Positions 27,488 through 37,482 of a stretch of 64,000 bases of DNA are shown here, one piece after another (position 1 is the first letter of the stretch; every line of letters begins with the position of its first letter). This stretch comes from Kocuria coralli. GTDB taxonomy: Bacteria > Actinomycetota > Actinomycetes > Actinomycetales > Micrococcaceae. The notes below the pieces were generated by a model. The model saw only the letters and a list, made by a program, of their open reading frames with translations. It had not been told where the DNA came from and did no database searches. The DNA is taken from the NCBI RefSeq assembly GCF_008831305.1, contig NZ_ML708613.1, positions 62,001 to 126,000 of the forward strand, given 5' to 3'. Both the position numbers and the translations under genes were made by a program.

Positions 27488-30400
27488 CCCTGCCCCTCCT
27501 CTCCGGCCGGCAATTCTCTGCCCGGCAGCTCCCGCGCCGGGTCCGTGACGCGTTCGTTGCCCGTCTGCGGGGTCAGGCCGGCGCGCTGCTGGTACTCCGT
27601 GACCATATCCACCAGTGCGGCTCCCCGGGGGCGTCTTCCGGGACGAATATCGCACAGTCCCACCTTGGACTCCTGAATGTGCACGTTGGGATCCAGGGTG
27701 ATGCCCAGGAGATCGTTGGCTGCGTCGCCGCTGACCACGGCCTCCCGGCCCACGCCCCAGTGGTAGGGGAGGCCGATCTGGTGCACGGTGCGGCCACCGC
27801 TTTCCAGGGGGGTCATCCGCTCGGTGATCAGCACCTTCGCCTCGATGGCCGCCCGGGGGGAGACCAGGGTGGCCCATCCGTTCTGCTCCAGGCCCCGCTC
27901 GGCCGCCAGCTCCGGGGAGACCTCGCAGAACATCTCCGGCTGGAGCTCCGCGAGGTAGGGCAGCCACCGACTCATGCCGCCCGCCGTGTGCTGCTCGGTG
28001 AGCCGGTAGGTGGTGAACATGTACGGGTACACCTCGGCCCCCGGCACGCCCCGGCTGGCGGCGGTCAGGTTGTCCCACCGGGGGAACAGCTCGCGGGTGG
28101 CGTTGGGCTGCTGCGCGTAGAGCGGGTTGCGGACCGGGGACTCCTGAGGTTCGTAGTGGGCGGGCAGCGGACCGTCCACCATGCCCTTGGGCGCGAACAG
28201 CCAGCCCTTGCCGTCGGCCTGCATGATGAACGGGTCGTCGCCGTCCAGGGCGTCGGGTCCGCCCGAACCGTCGGGGGCCTCCGTGCCCGGGGCGCGATCC
28301 ACGGGGAAGTCCGGGATGTCGTCCCCGGTCCACTTGCGGGCGGCCTCATCCCACCAGACGAGCTTCTTGCGTTCGCTCCACGGCTTGCCCTGGGGGTCCG
28401 CCGAGGCGCGGTTGTAGAGGATCCGCCGGTTGGCGGGCCAGGCCCACCCCCACTTGGCGGCGATCTCGTCCTGCTCCTGTCCCGGAACCCGGTCCGCGGC
28501 GTGGTTGACCCCGTCGGCGTACACGCCCGTGTAGATCCAGCAGCCGCCCTCCGTCGATCCGTCGGCCTTTATCTGCGTGTAGGAGGACAGCGGCTTCCCC
28601 CGATCAGGTCCGGTCAGGTGCCGTCCGTTGATCTCGGCCAGGACGGCCAGGGCATCGGGGTCGCCGTCGTCGTCCACCGGGTAGTCCCAGGTGAGGTCCA
28701 GCAGCGGACGGTCCCTGGGGTCCCCCGAGTCCTTCAGGCGCTCGCGGATGCGCAGGCCCAGCTCGTAGAAGAAGGCCAGCTCGCTCTGGCAGTCTCCCGG
28801 CGGTGAGACGGCCTGGTGGCGCCACTGCAGCAGCCGCTGGGTCTGGGTGAAGGTCCCGGCCTTCTCGACGTGCGTGGCGGCGGGGAAGAAGAACACCTCG
28901 GTGTCGATCTCCTCCGTGCGCAGCTCTCCGGAGTCGATCTCCGGGCCGTCCTTCCACCAGGTGGCCGATTCGATCAGGCTGAAGTCGCGGACCACCATCC
29001 ACTTCAGATGGGACATCGCCATGCGCTGCATCCGCCCGTTGGCCGATCCCACGGCGGGGTTCTGGCCCAGGATGAAGTAGCCTTCGACCTCATCGGCCAG
29101 CATCTCCGTGAGCGTCTGGTACGTGCCGTGGGCGCCCGTGAGCCGCGGGAGGTAGTCGTAGGCCCAGTCGTTGTCCGGCTGCGCCGCATCGCCCCACCAC
29201 GCCTTGAGCAGGCTGACGGTGTAGGCATCGGCGTTGGCCCAGAAACCCTTCTGCTGCTTGGAAGCGATGGCGCCGATGTAGTCCTGGACCGTCTCCAGCT
29301 CCGCCTTGGGCATGGGCAGATAGCCGGGAAGCAGGTTGAACAGGGTGGGGATGTCGGTGGAGCCCTGGATGCTCGCGTGCCCGCGCAGGGCCATGATGCC
29401 GCCGCCCGGGCGCCCCATGTTGCCCAGGAGCAGCTGCAGGATCGAGGCCGTCCGGATGAACTGCGCGCCCAGGGTGTGCTGGGTCCAGCCCACGGCGTAG
29501 GCGAAGCACGTGGTGCGCTCCCGCCCGGAGTTCTCGGTGATCGACCGGGCGAGGTACTCGAAATCCGCTTCCGAGATGCCGCACGCCTCCCTCACCATCT
29601 CGGCGGTGTAGCGGCTGTAGTGGCGCTTGAGGATCTGGAAGACGGTGCTGGGGTCCTGCAGGGTCTCGTCCCGCAGTGGCTCGGAGGCCGCGGGCGGGCC
29701 GCCGCTTCCGTGGGATTCCCCTTCGGCCTCGCCGTCCCCGTAGCCGTCGTGAGCAGAGGCGTCCGACGGCGCACCGGCGTCTCCGGGCCGGTCCGTCTGG
29801 GCGTCCTCCGGCGCGCTGTCCCGGCGCTCCCGCTGGTAGGCCCACGAGGCGGGGTCGTACTTGCCGGTCGACGGATCGTAGCCGGAGAAGAGGCCCTCGA
29901 GGTCCTCGGTGTCGCGGAACTGCTCACTGATCAGGAAGGAGGCGTTCGTATAGGCGCGCACGTACTCCTCGAACCACAGGTCATGGGTCAGGACGTAGTT
30001 GATCAGGGCGCCCAGGAGCACGACGTCGGAGCCGGCCCGGATCGGGACGTGCTTGTCGGCGATGGCCGTGGTCCGGGTGAACCGCGGGTCCACGTGAATG
30101 ATCCGGGCACCACGGGCTTTGGCTTCCGAGACCCACTGGAATCCCACCGGGTGGCACTCCGCCATGTTGGAACCCTGGATGACGATGCAGTCCGCATTCG
30201 CCATGTCCTGCAGCGACTGGGTGGCGCCGCCGCGGCCGAAAGAGGTTCCCAGACTGGGAACGGTGGCGGAGTGTCAAATGCGGGCCTGGTTCTCGATCTG
30301 GATCGCCCCGGCCGCGGTGAAGAGCTTCTTGATCAGGTAGTTCTCTTCGTTGTCCAGGGTGGCCCCGCCCAGGGAGGCGATGCCCATGGTGCGATGGAGG

Positions 30401-30840
30401 CGCCGGCCGGCGTCGTCCTGGTCCTGCCACTTGCGGCGCCGGGACTCGATGAAGCGCTCGGCCACCATGTCCACGGCCTGGCTGAGGTCCAGCTTCTGCC
30501 ATTCAGTGGCCCGGGGTGCGCGGTAGAGGACCCGGTACTGCCGGCCCGGGGCGTTGACCAGCTGCTCGCTCGCGGCGCCTTTGGGGCAGAGACGGCCGCG
30601 GGAGATGGGGGAGTCCGGGTCCCCCTCGATCTGGATGACCTTCTCGTCCTTGACGTAGACCTTCTGCCCGCATCCCACGGCGCAGTACGGGCATACGCTC
30701 TGCACCACCCGGTCGGCGGTGGCGTTGCGGGAGGTCAGTTCCCGGGTGTGCTCGGAGACGGTCGCGGAACTGCGTGCCGTGGAATCGGCGGTGCGCAGCT
30801 GCCGCACCACCGGCCATTCCAGGAAGCTGAACCGAGCCAT
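27484..30840 (-). CDS. fdhA: Selenocysteine-containing formate dehydrogenase catalytic subunit
   Basis: The frame is interrupted only by a TGA at 30276-30274, which I read as selenocysteine 189: NQARI-Sec-HSATVPSLGTSFGRGG matches the NxARV-Sec-HxxTV site of FdnG/FdoG. The whole protein is about 1118 residues from ATG 30840; a start 18 bases earlier is possible. An N-terminal [4Fe-4S] motif (CPYCAVGC and GRLCPKGA) precedes the molybdopterin domains (QGSNMAECHPVGFQW, GRPGGGIMALRGHASIQGS). It oxidises formate to CO2 with a bis-MGD Mo/W centre. A hydrophilic Asp/Gly/Ser-rich insert lies near residues 335-385. No twin-arginine signal is visible, so it may be cytoplasmic. The first gene of fdhA-fdhB-nrfD. 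Confidence 0.95.
30245..30276 (-). promoter_or_regulatory. SECIS-like hairpin following the fdhA UGA codon
   Basis: On the minus strand the UGA (30276-30274) is followed after 12 bases by GTTCCCA-GTC-TGGGAAC (30261-30245), a 7-bp stem with a small loop containing GUC/GUCU. Bacterial SECIS elements sit at this distance and present a GU-containing apical loop to SelB. The stem is inside the coding sequence, as in E. coli fdhF and fdnG. Confidence 0.85.
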
Positions 30841-30908
30841 GCAGTCAATGTAACCCACACCACGGACACCGCGGGACGGCCGGAGGCAACAGGTCCGCAG
30901 CGCCTCCC

Positions 30909-30959
30909 TGACGTGCGAATGACCATTGGAACCGGGGAACCACGGTCATTCGCACGTCA
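30909..30959. terminator. TGACGTGC hairpin between PTS and fdh operons
   Basis: Arms 30909-30924 and 30944-30959 pair perfectly over 16 bp (TGACGTGCGAATGACC and its complement), and further partial pairing extends inward. It lies 17 bases beyond the stop of the minus-strand PTS IIC gene. The arm start TGACGTGC is shared with the hairpin at 47229-47279. Confidence 0.75.
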
Positions 30960-30975
30960 CTGATGGCGTCGCCCG

Positions 30976-32505
30976 CTACTCGCGCGGAGGCGGCGCGGGT
31001 GCGCCGGCCGGCGGCGGGATCTTGGCGTAGCTCTGGGACGGCACTGCCGGTGCGGGCTCGTCGTCGCCCCCGGGCCGCGGCCGGGCCGGCGAGGGGTCCC
31101 AGCCCCGATCCACCAGCTTGCGCTGGACCAGGATCGCGGCGAAGAGGACCACCAGGCCGATCAGCACGATCAGGATCAGCCCGCCGATCTCCCCGATCCG
31201 GGCGGCCGAGCCGACCGCCAGGCCGAACCAGCCGAAGTCCGCGTCGCCGAACGTGGTGTTCTCGCCGCCGAAGGTGCCCAGGACGGAGAGCAGGAACGCC
31301 GGCAGGAACGTGATGATGAGGCCGTTGACGAAACCGCCGGCCACGGCGCCGCGCCGTCCGCCCGTCGCGTTGCCGAAGACACCCGCTGCGCCACCCGTGA
31401 AGAAGTGCGGCACCAGCCCCGGCAGGATCAGGGCGATGCCATAGGCCGGGTTCAGCCAGGTGGACAGCACCACGAGCCCGACCAGACCGCCCGCGAAACT
31501 CGAGATGAAGCCCAGCAGCACGGCGTTCTGCGCGTAGGGGAACACGATCGGCGCATCGAGCGCGGGGATCGCACCCGGGACCACCTTGGCAGCGATCCCC
31601 TGGAAGGCGGGGACGAGCTCGCCCAGGATGGTGCGCACGCCGAAGAGGATCACCGCCACCGCCACGCCGAACTGCAGGCCGTAGGTCACCGAGGTCATGA
31701 GGTAGTTCCCCACGTTGGCGGCGCCGCCCTCGAAGGCCTCGAAGGCGACCTCGGTCCCCGCCCGGGCCATGAACAGGATGGCGAGCACCACGTACATCAG
31801 GGCCATGGACAGGGCGGTGGCCACCATGGAGTCACGCAGGAACCTGAGTCCCTCGGGCAGCTTCAGGTCTTCCGAGGACGGGCTCTTGCCGCCCACCAGC
31901 CGGCCCGTGGCGCCGGCCGCGATGTACCCCGCCGTGCCGAAGTGCCCGATCGCGATGCTGTCGTCGCCCGTGATGCGCCGGGTCCACGGGTGGGCGAGGG
32001 CGGGCAGGGAGACCATCAGGATGCCCAGCAGCAGCGCGCCCACGCCCACCACGAGTGCACCGCTGTAGCCCGCGGTGGCCAGGATGATCGTGAGCATGGT
32101 GGCCATGAACAGCACGTGGTGGCCGGTCAGGAACACGTACCGCAGCGGGGTGAACCGGGCCAGGAGCAGCGAGACCACGAAGCCCAGGATCATCAGCCAC
32201 GCCACCTGCCCGCCGAACTCGGCCTGGGCGATGCCCGCGATGGCCTCGTTGGTCGGGACGACGCCCTGGGCGCCCGTGGCTCCCTGGATCATCACGCCGA
32301 GCGGTTCGAGCGAGGCCACGACCAGCGTGGCGCCGGCCCCGATCAGCAGGAACCCCAGCGTGGCCTTGATGGCACCGCCGACCACCTGCCCCGTGCTCTT
32401 GCGCAGTGCGATCAGCCCGACGGCGGTGATGATGCCGATCAGGAAAGCCGGCACCGAGAGGATCTCGTTGACCAGGAATTCTGCGATCGCGACTAACCAG
32501 TTCAT
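30976..32505 (-). CDS. PTS ascorbate-type IIC permease (UlaA family)
   Basis: A 509-residue membrane protein with about 11 hydrophobic segments. The start (LVAIAEFLVNEILSVPAFLIGIITAVGLIALRKS) and internal stretches such as KVVPGAIPALDAPIVFPYAQNAVLLGF and GLVPHFFTGGAAGVFGNATGGRRGAV match UlaA/SgaT permeases. The polar Pro-rich tail (from about 475) is not conserved. It is preceded by the fused EIIA-EIIB gene 52 bases upstream on the same strand. Ascorbate or a related sugar acid is the likely substrate by family, not proven. Confidence 0.9.
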   Translation of the reverse strand: MNWLVAIAEFLVNEILSVPAFLIGIITAVGLIALRKSTGQVVGGAIKATLGFLLIGAGATLVVASLEPLGVMIQGATGAQGVVPTNEAIAGIAQAEFGGQVAWLMILGFVVSLLLARFTPLRYVFLTGHHVLFMATMLTIILATAGYSGALVVGVGALLLGILMVSLPALAHPWTRRITGDDSIAIGHFGTAGYIAAGATGRLVGGKSPSSEDLKLPEGLRFLRDSMVATALSMALMYVVLAILFMARAGTEVAFEAFEGGAANVGNYLMTSVTYGLQFGVAVAVILFGVRTILGELVPAFQGIAAKVVPGAIPALDAPIVFPYAQNAVLLGFISSFAGGLVGLVVLSTWLNPAYGIALILPGLVPHFFTGGAAGVFGNATGGRRGAVAGGFVNGLIITFLPAFLLSVLGTFGGENTTFGDADFGWFGLAVGSAARIGEIGGLILIVLIGLVVLFAAILVQRKLVDRGWDPSPARPRPGGDDEPAPAVPSQSYAKIPPPAGAPAPPPRE

Positions 32506-32557
32506 CGTTGTCCTGTCACGTGTCGATCGGAGGAGGGTGGATCAGAAGGGCGCGGAG

Positions 32558-33379
32558 TCAGACGTCGTAGGAGTCGCGCAGAGCGGCGTCGAGCTCTTCG
32601 GTGCTGGTGAAGTTCGAGATCACCTTCACCGGGATGCCGACATCGCCCAGGGTCCGGGCGATCTCACCCGAGGTCATGATGAGATCGGCGTCCTTGGACT
32701 TGCCGCGCGCGGAGATGGTGTCCGTGGCCTCGACCGTCAGGTACGGGCTCCAGCCCCACTGGTCCAGGACCTGCTCGAGAGTGTTCTTCAGGAACAGGCT
32801 GGTGCCCAGCCCGTTGCCGCACACGGTCAGGATGTGGTCCTTGGTCTTGCGAGCGCTCCGCGAGCTTTCGCCACCGGCCGCACCGGCCGCCGTCGCGGGA
32901 GCGGGACGCGCCGCCTGGGCCTCCGGCTCCTTCCCGGTGTCCAGTGCGGCGTGGAACTGCTCGGTCGTCGTGGCCTCGTCGAGGGCCTGGCGGGATGCCC
33001 GTTTGCCGAGAAGGGTGGCCAGCTGGCGCATCGCCTGCATGTGCTCCGTGGAATCCGGTGCCGCCAGCGCCGCGATCAAGGAGACGGGATCGTTGGACTC
33101 GTGGCCGAAGGCCACCGGTTCCCTGAGCCGGACCCAGGACATCCCGGTGCGATGGATGTCGTCCTCGGCCCGGGCATGGGCGAAGGCGAAACCGGGCGCG
33201 ACCACGATGTACGGCCCGTTTTCCTCGACATTGCGGATCATCGACTCGGTATAGGAATCGTCGCTGACCCCGGCGGAGACCAGCAGTTCTCCGGAGGCGC
33301 GGACGGCCTCCTGCCAACTGCCCGCCTCAGCATCGAGGCGGATCGAGTCAGGGGTCACGAGTTCGTGCAGCGTCGCCAT
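32558..33379 (-). CDS. Fused PTS EIIA-EIIB, ascorbate type
   Basis: A 273-residue protein. Residues 1-148 are an EIIA of the mannitol/fructose/ascorbate group with phospho-His in APGFAFAHAR. A Pro/Ala-rich linker (about 150-178) leads to an EIIB domain with the phospho-Cys in ILTVCGNGLGTSLFLKN and the end STEELDAALRDSYDV. It supplies phosphate to the neighbouring IIC. Its EIIA half has two free-standing paralogues at 34843 and 38926. Confidence 0.92.
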   Translation of the reverse strand: MATLHELVTPDSIRLDAEAGSWQEAVRASGELLVSAGVSDDSYTESMIRNVEENGPYIVVAPGFAFAHARAEDDIHRTGMSWVRLREPVAFGHESNDPVSLIAALAAPDSTEHMQAMRQLATLLGKRASRQALDEATTTEQFHAALDTGKEPEAQAARPAPATAAGAAGGESSRSARKTKDHILTVCGNGLGTSLFLKNTLEQVLDQWGWSPYLTVEATDTISARGKSKDADLIMTSGEIARTLGDVGIPVKVISNFTSTEELDAALRDSYDV

Positions 33380-33512
33380 GCCTCTTATCGTATGGCCCGC
33401 CCCGGGGCCGGGCCATACATTGCCGCCCGGTGGGCTAGAGGGAGGGAGCAGCCAGTCACCGCGGCCTGGAGGGAGACCTGGACCACGACAACATGCTGTG
33501 ACACGCTAGTAA

Positions 33513-33533
33513 GCCACGCTTATAAAGCGTGGC
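33513..33533. promoter_or_regulatory. Palindrome upstream of the zinc alcohol dehydrogenase
   Basis: GCCACGCTT (33513-33521) and AAGCGTGGC (33525-33533) form a 9-bp inverted repeat around ATA, eight or so bases before the ribosome-binding site GAGGAG. It could be a repressor operator or a 5'-UTR hairpin. It lies in the 172-base gap divergent from the PTS genes. Confidence 0.5.
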
Positions 33534-33551
33534 GGACACGAGGAGGCAGAC

Positions 33552-34745
33552 ATGCGTGCACTGACTTGGCAGGCCCCCGGCAAGGTCGAGGTAGTCAACG
33601 TCCCCATCCCTCAGATCCAGGAATCCACGGATGCGATCATCCGGGTGAGTTCTACAGCGATCTGCGGCTCAGACCTTCATCTGTACAACGTCTTCGGGCC
33701 GTACATGGATCAGGGTGATGTCCTGGGCCATGAGTTCATGGGCACCGTGGAACAGGTCGGTTCCGGCGTGGGCACTCTCAAGGAAGGCGACCGGGTGGTG
33801 GTCCCCTTCAACATTTCGTGCGGCCGGTGCTGGATGTGCGCGCGGGGCTTCTTCGCTCAGTGCGAGACAACGCAGAATACCGATTTCGAGGCCGGTGCTT
33901 CTCTTTTCGGGTTCAGCAAGATGTACGGGCAGGTGCCCGGTGGCCAGGCGGAGTACGTGCGCGTGCCGCATGCCGATTTCGGTCCGGTCAAGGTCCCGGA
34001 TGGTTTCGCCGACGAGCGAGCCCTCTATCTTTCGGACATCCTGCCCACTGCTTGGCAGGGAGTGAAGTGGGCCGATGTCCCCGAAGGCGGCTCCCTGGCG
34101 GTAATCGGCCTGGGGCCGGTGGGCCAGCTGTCCGTACGTTCAGCTCGTCAGCAGGGCAATGCCGGGAAGATCATCGCCGTCGATATGGTGGACGAACGTC
34201 TGGAGCTTGCCAGGAAATGGGGAGCCGAGGTGATCGACCTGCGCAAGGTCGACTCCGTGTCGGAAGCGATCTTCGACCTGACGGACGGTCGTGGTGCTGA
34301 TTCGACCTTGGATGCGGTCGGCATGGAGGCCCACGGCAATCCAGTGGCGGAAACGGTGGTCAAGGCGGTCAGCAAGGCTCCGGACGTGGTGGCCCGGCCC
34401 ATGATGGAGAAGGCGGGCGTCGATCGCCTCGATGCCCTGCTCACTGCCATCCAGGGCGTCCGCCGCTCCGGGACAGTGTCGGTCAGCGGCGTCTACGCGG
34501 GTAATGCCAATCCAATGCCCCTCAAGGACATCTTCGACAAGGGGCTGCGTATCGCGATGGGGCAGTGCCACGTCCGCCAGTGGACGGATGAACTCTCTGA
34601 GATCGTCTTCCAGGGCGAGGACGTGCTCGGCCTGGAAGACCTGGCCACCCATCGCATCCCGCTATCGGAAGCTCCCGCGGCTTATGAGAAATTCATGAAG
34701 AAGGAGGACGGCTGCATCAAGGTGGTCTTGGATCCAACGCGGTGA
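33552..34745 (+). CDS. Zinc-dependent alcohol dehydrogenase (formaldehyde-dehydrogenase-like)
   Basis: A 397-residue medium-chain dehydrogenase. Catalytic-zinc residues are in TAICGSDLHLYN and GHEFMG; the structural zinc has the four-Cys loop SCGRCWMCARGFFAQCE. The cofactor motif is VIGLGPVGQLSVRSA. The long C-terminal part with NPVAETVVKA and RRSGTVSVSGVYAGNANP resembles the actinobacterial subgroup related to glutathione-independent formaldehyde dehydrogenase. Codon use is a little less GC-rich than its neighbours. Substrate unknown. Confidence 0.9.
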   Translation: MRALTWQAPGKVEVVNVPIPQIQESTDAIIRVSSTAICGSDLHLYNVFGPYMDQGDVLGHEFMGTVEQVGSGVGTLKEGDRVVVPFNISCGRCWMCARGFFAQCETTQNTDFEAGASLFGFSKMYGQVPGGQAEYVRVPHADFGPVKVPDGFADERALYLSDILPTAWQGVKWADVPEGGSLAVIGLGPVGQLSVRSARQQGNAGKIIAVDMVDERLELARKWGAEVIDLRKVDSVSEAIFDLTDGRGADSTLDAVGMEAHGNPVAETVVKAVSKAPDVVARPMMEKAGVDRLDALLTAIQGVRRSGTVSVSGVYAGNANPMPLKDIFDKGLRIAMGQCHVRQWTDELSEIVFQGEDVLGLEDLATHRIPLSEAPAAYEKFMKKEDGCIKVVLDPTR

Positions 34746-34842
34746 CGGCGCATAGGTAGACAGCACCGGTCTTTTCGCCGAGCTGAGGCGGGTGGACCCC
34801 GGCCGCCGGGGGCGTGGGGAACCGGCCCGGCACCGCAGGGTT

Positions 34843-35286
34843 TTACTGCAGGGCTGCCCGGAAGTCCTCGGGCGTGGCAGCGGATCGAAGGGCTTCGCGC
34901 TTCTCGGGATCATCCAGCAGGGCGGCCATCTGCTTGGTGGCCATGATGTGCGCCGAGCTGTTCCTGGCGGCCAGGGCTGCGACCAGGACGACGGGGTCGT
35001 TGGACTCGTGGCCGAAGTTCACCGGTTCCTGGAGCCGGACCCAGGAGAGCCCGGTGCGGTGCACGTTGTCCTCATCCCGGGCGTGGGAGAAGGCGATCCC
35101 GGGGGCGACGACGATGTACGGCCCGTTCTCCTCGACATTGCGGATCATCGATTCGGTATAGGAGTCGTCGCTGACCCCGGCGGAGACCAGCAGCGCCCCG
35201 GCGGCGCGCATGGCCTCCCTCCAGTCGCCCGCGGACACGTCGAGACGGATCGAGTCAGGGGTCACGAGTTCATGCAACGTCGCCAT
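34843..35286 (-). CDS. Stand-alone PTS EIIA paralogue 2
   Basis: A 147-residue EIIA starting at ATG 35286; a GTG six bases earlier is also possible. The first 60 residues are almost the same as the EIIA half of the fused protein (both begin MATLHELVTPDSIRLD), and the phospho-His is kept in APGIAFSHAR. There is no EIIB or EIIC beside it. It may serve the ascorbate-type permease or act as a regulatory phospho-carrier. Confidence 0.9.
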   Translation of the reverse strand: MATLHELVTPDSIRLDVSAGDWREAMRAAGALLVSAGVSDDSYTESMIRNVEENGPYIVVAPGIAFSHARDEDNVHRTGLSWVRLQEPVNFGHESNDPVVLVAALAARNSSAHIMATKQMAALLDDPEKREALRSAATPEDFRAALQ

Positions 35287-35350
35287 GGTCACAGCCTACG
35301 GAGTATCGGGGCTCGTGAGGAGACGGTGACGGCCTGAGACGCAGGAGTGT

Positions 35351-36481
35351 TCAGGCAGGGGCCGGCCCTGCCTCGTCGTCGGTCCCGTTCTCCACGACGG
35401 CGGTGCCGGGCTCATCGTGATCGCGGCCGGTCCAGATCTTGATCACGGACCAGGCGACGGCGGTCAGGGGCACGGCGAGCACGGCACCGGCCACCCCGCC
35501 CAGGAAGGTCCCGGCCGACAGCGCCAGAAGGATGACCAGTCCGTGCAGGTGGACCGCCTTGCCCATGACCAGGGGGTGCAGGAAGTAGCCGTCGAGGTGG
35601 TGGACGATGATCAGGATGGCCACCACGATCAACGCCGTGATGGGCCCGTTGGCCACCAGGGCGACGAGCGCGGCCAGCGCCCCGGCTGCCAGCGCGCCCA
35701 CGATCGGGATGAAGGCGGTGATGAAGATGATCACCGTCAGGGGGATCACCAGGGGAACCTGGAGGATCCACAGGCCCAGGCCGATGAGGAGCGAGTCCAC
35801 CGTGGCGATCAGCGCGATACCGCGGGTGTAGCCGCCCAGGGTGCGCACCGTCCGTTCACCGGAGGCCGCGATCCTCTCGAGCACGTCACCATGGAACCAG
35901 CTGAGGACGAAAGCCCAGAGACGCGGTCCGTCCATGATGAAGAAGAACAGTGTCACCAGCATCAGGAGCGTGCCCGCCAGCACCTCCGAGGCCACGGAGA
36001 TGCCGGTCAGGGCGCTCTGCTCCGCGGAGGGACTGGTGAGCGCACCCTGCAGCTGGGACAGCGCGGCGTTCACGGTGTCGGCATCCACAGGGATGGGCAG
36101 AGGGCTGTCGTGGACGAAGTCCTGGAGCTGCTGCCATCCGGAGGAGGCGGCGCTGATCAGATCGGACCAGCCGTTCCGGATGCCGAAGACGACGCCCGTG
36201 GTGATCCCGCCGAGCACCACGATCAGGGCGAGGAACACCAGGATCGCCGATGCCCATCCCGGCCAGCCATGCCGCTCCAGCCAGGAGACGACCGGGCGGA
36301 CGGCAGAGGCGAGGATCAAGGCGATCAGCAGCGCGAGGACGACGACCTTGACCGCCAGGAGCGCGTAGACCACCAGGGCCGCCACCGCGGCCAGGATCAG
36401 GAACTGGAGTCCGCGTGTGGCAGCCCGGCCCAGTCGGTCAGACCAGGGCCCGGACCCAGAAGTCTTCGCATCCGCGCTCAC
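35351..36481 (-). CDS. AI-2E-family (TqsA/YdiK/PerM-like) membrane protein
   Basis: A 376-residue protein starting at GTG. About seven or eight hydrophobic helices surround the large soluble loop (about residues 100-165). Signature regions are VVSWLERHGWPGWASAILVF, GYTRGIALIATVDSLLIGLGLW, and HHLDGYFLHPLVMGKAVHLHGL. The family is named for autoinducer-2 export but includes transporters of other activities. Function here unknown. Confidence 0.9.
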   Translation of the reverse strand: MSADAKTSGSGPWSDRLGRAATRGLQFLILAAVAALVVYALLAVKVVVLALLIALILASAVRPVVSWLERHGWPGWASAILVFLALIVVLGGITTGVVFGIRNGWSDLISAASSGWQQLQDFVHDSPLPIPVDADTVNAALSQLQGALTSPSAEQSALTGISVASEVLAGTLLMLVTLFFFIMDGPRLWAFVLSWFHGDVLERIAASGERTVRTLGGYTRGIALIATVDSLLIGLGLWILQVPLVIPLTVIIFITAFIPIVGALAAGALAALVALVANGPITALIVVAILIIVHHLDGYFLHPLVMGKAVHLHGLVILLALSAGTFLGGVAGAVLAVPLTAVAWSVIKIWTGRDHDEPGTAVVENGTDDEAGPAPA

Positions 36482-36541
36482 GCGCTGATGCTACGCCCGG
36501 CAAACCGTAAGGAGGCTGTGCCTTTGTTGTGAGTAACCGGA

Positions 36542-37375
36542 TCAGGTGTTGAGACCGTCCAGGAAGCCGATCAGGGCTTCGTTGAATTCAGGCGCGTGGC
36601 TGTCGGTGATGCCGTGGGGCCCGTCCTTGATCACGTGCAGCTGGCTGTTCGCGACCGCCTCGTGGGTCCGCTGCCCCGAACCCTCGAGCGGCACGATCGC
36701 ATCGGCGTCGCCGTGGGCGATCAGGGTGGGTACGTCGATCTTGGGGAGATCCTCGCGGAAGTCGGTGGTCCCGAACGCCTCCATGCACCCCAGGGCCGCC
36801 GTCTGATCGGACTGCCGGGCGAGGGCGATCGCGGCCTGGCGGGCGGTCTCGTCGACCATCAGGGTGCCGTTGGCGCTGAAGAAGTTGGTGGTGAACTCGT
36901 CGAAGAACGATTCGCGGTCGGCCCTGAGGCCGCTCTCCATCCCCTCGGCCACGTCCTGGGTGAGCGGGCCGTCGGGGTTGTCCTCCGTGTTCTCCAAGTA
37001 CGGAGGGATGGCGGCGGCGAACACGGCGGCCGCGATGCGATCCGTGCCGTAGTTGCCGATGTAGCGCGCCACTTCGCCTCCGCCCATGGAGAAGCCGACC
37101 AGCACGGCCCGGTCGAGGTCGAGAGTCTCGAGCACGGACTTCAGGTCGGCGGCCAGGGTCTCGTACTCGTAGCCCCCAGCGGGTTTGTCGCTGTTGCCGA
37201 AACCACGGCGGTCGTAGGTGATGGGACGGTACCCGGCTGCTTTCAGCGCCTGGGCCTGGTGCTCCCAGGCCGCGCCGGAGAGGGGCCAACCGTGGATGAG
37301 AACCACCGGCAGACCCTCACCGCCGGCGTCGTCGACGTGGAGATTGACACCGTCCGAGGTCTTTACCTGTGCCAT
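36542..37375 (-). CDS. Alpha/beta hydrolase (non-heme chloroperoxidase-like)
   Basis: The start is ATG 37375 (MAQVKTSDGVNLHVDD); the open frame continues to 37477 without similarity. The 277-residue enzyme has an HGWPLSG oxyanion region, the nucleophile elbow GFSMGGGEVARY, an acid in HGDADAIVPL and the catalytic His in KDGPHGITDSHA. This order matches arylesterase/chloroperoxidase-like hydrolases. Substrate unknown. Its 5' side borders the wrecked MazG/DUF2075 locus. Confidence 0.9.
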   Translation of the reverse strand: MAQVKTSDGVNLHVDDAGGEGLPVVLIHGWPLSGAAWEHQAQALKAAGYRPITYDRRGFGNSDKPAGGYEYETLAADLKSVLETLDLDRAVLVGFSMGGGEVARYIGNYGTDRIAAAVFAAAIPPYLENTEDNPDGPLTQDVAEGMESGLRADRESFFDEFTTNFFSANGTLMVDETARQAAIALARQSDQTAALGCMEAFGTTDFREDLPKIDVPTLIAHGDADAIVPLEGSGQRTHEAVANSQLHVIKDGPHGITDSHAPEFNEALIGFLDGLNT

Positions 37376-37482
37376 GTGAGGAGCCTGCTTCCTGGGGTGA
37401 GTCGGAATGGTCAGTCCGTTCGGCAGCCTATCGGGGCCCGCGGGGTCGCCGGAAGGGGCGGGGTGGAAGACGGACATGAGTG

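Noticed and set aside
26432-28333. fdhB starting far upstream inside fdhA (633 codons)
   Set aside because: The extra N-terminal part is an out-of-frame Arg/Gly-rich shadow of fdhA; the real start overlaps the fdhA stop by four bases.
30274-30276. The TGA in fdhA as a nonsense mutation or sequencing error
   Set aside because: It falls exactly at the Sec position of FdnG-type enzymes, a SECIS-like hairpin follows, and all four sel genes are adjacent.
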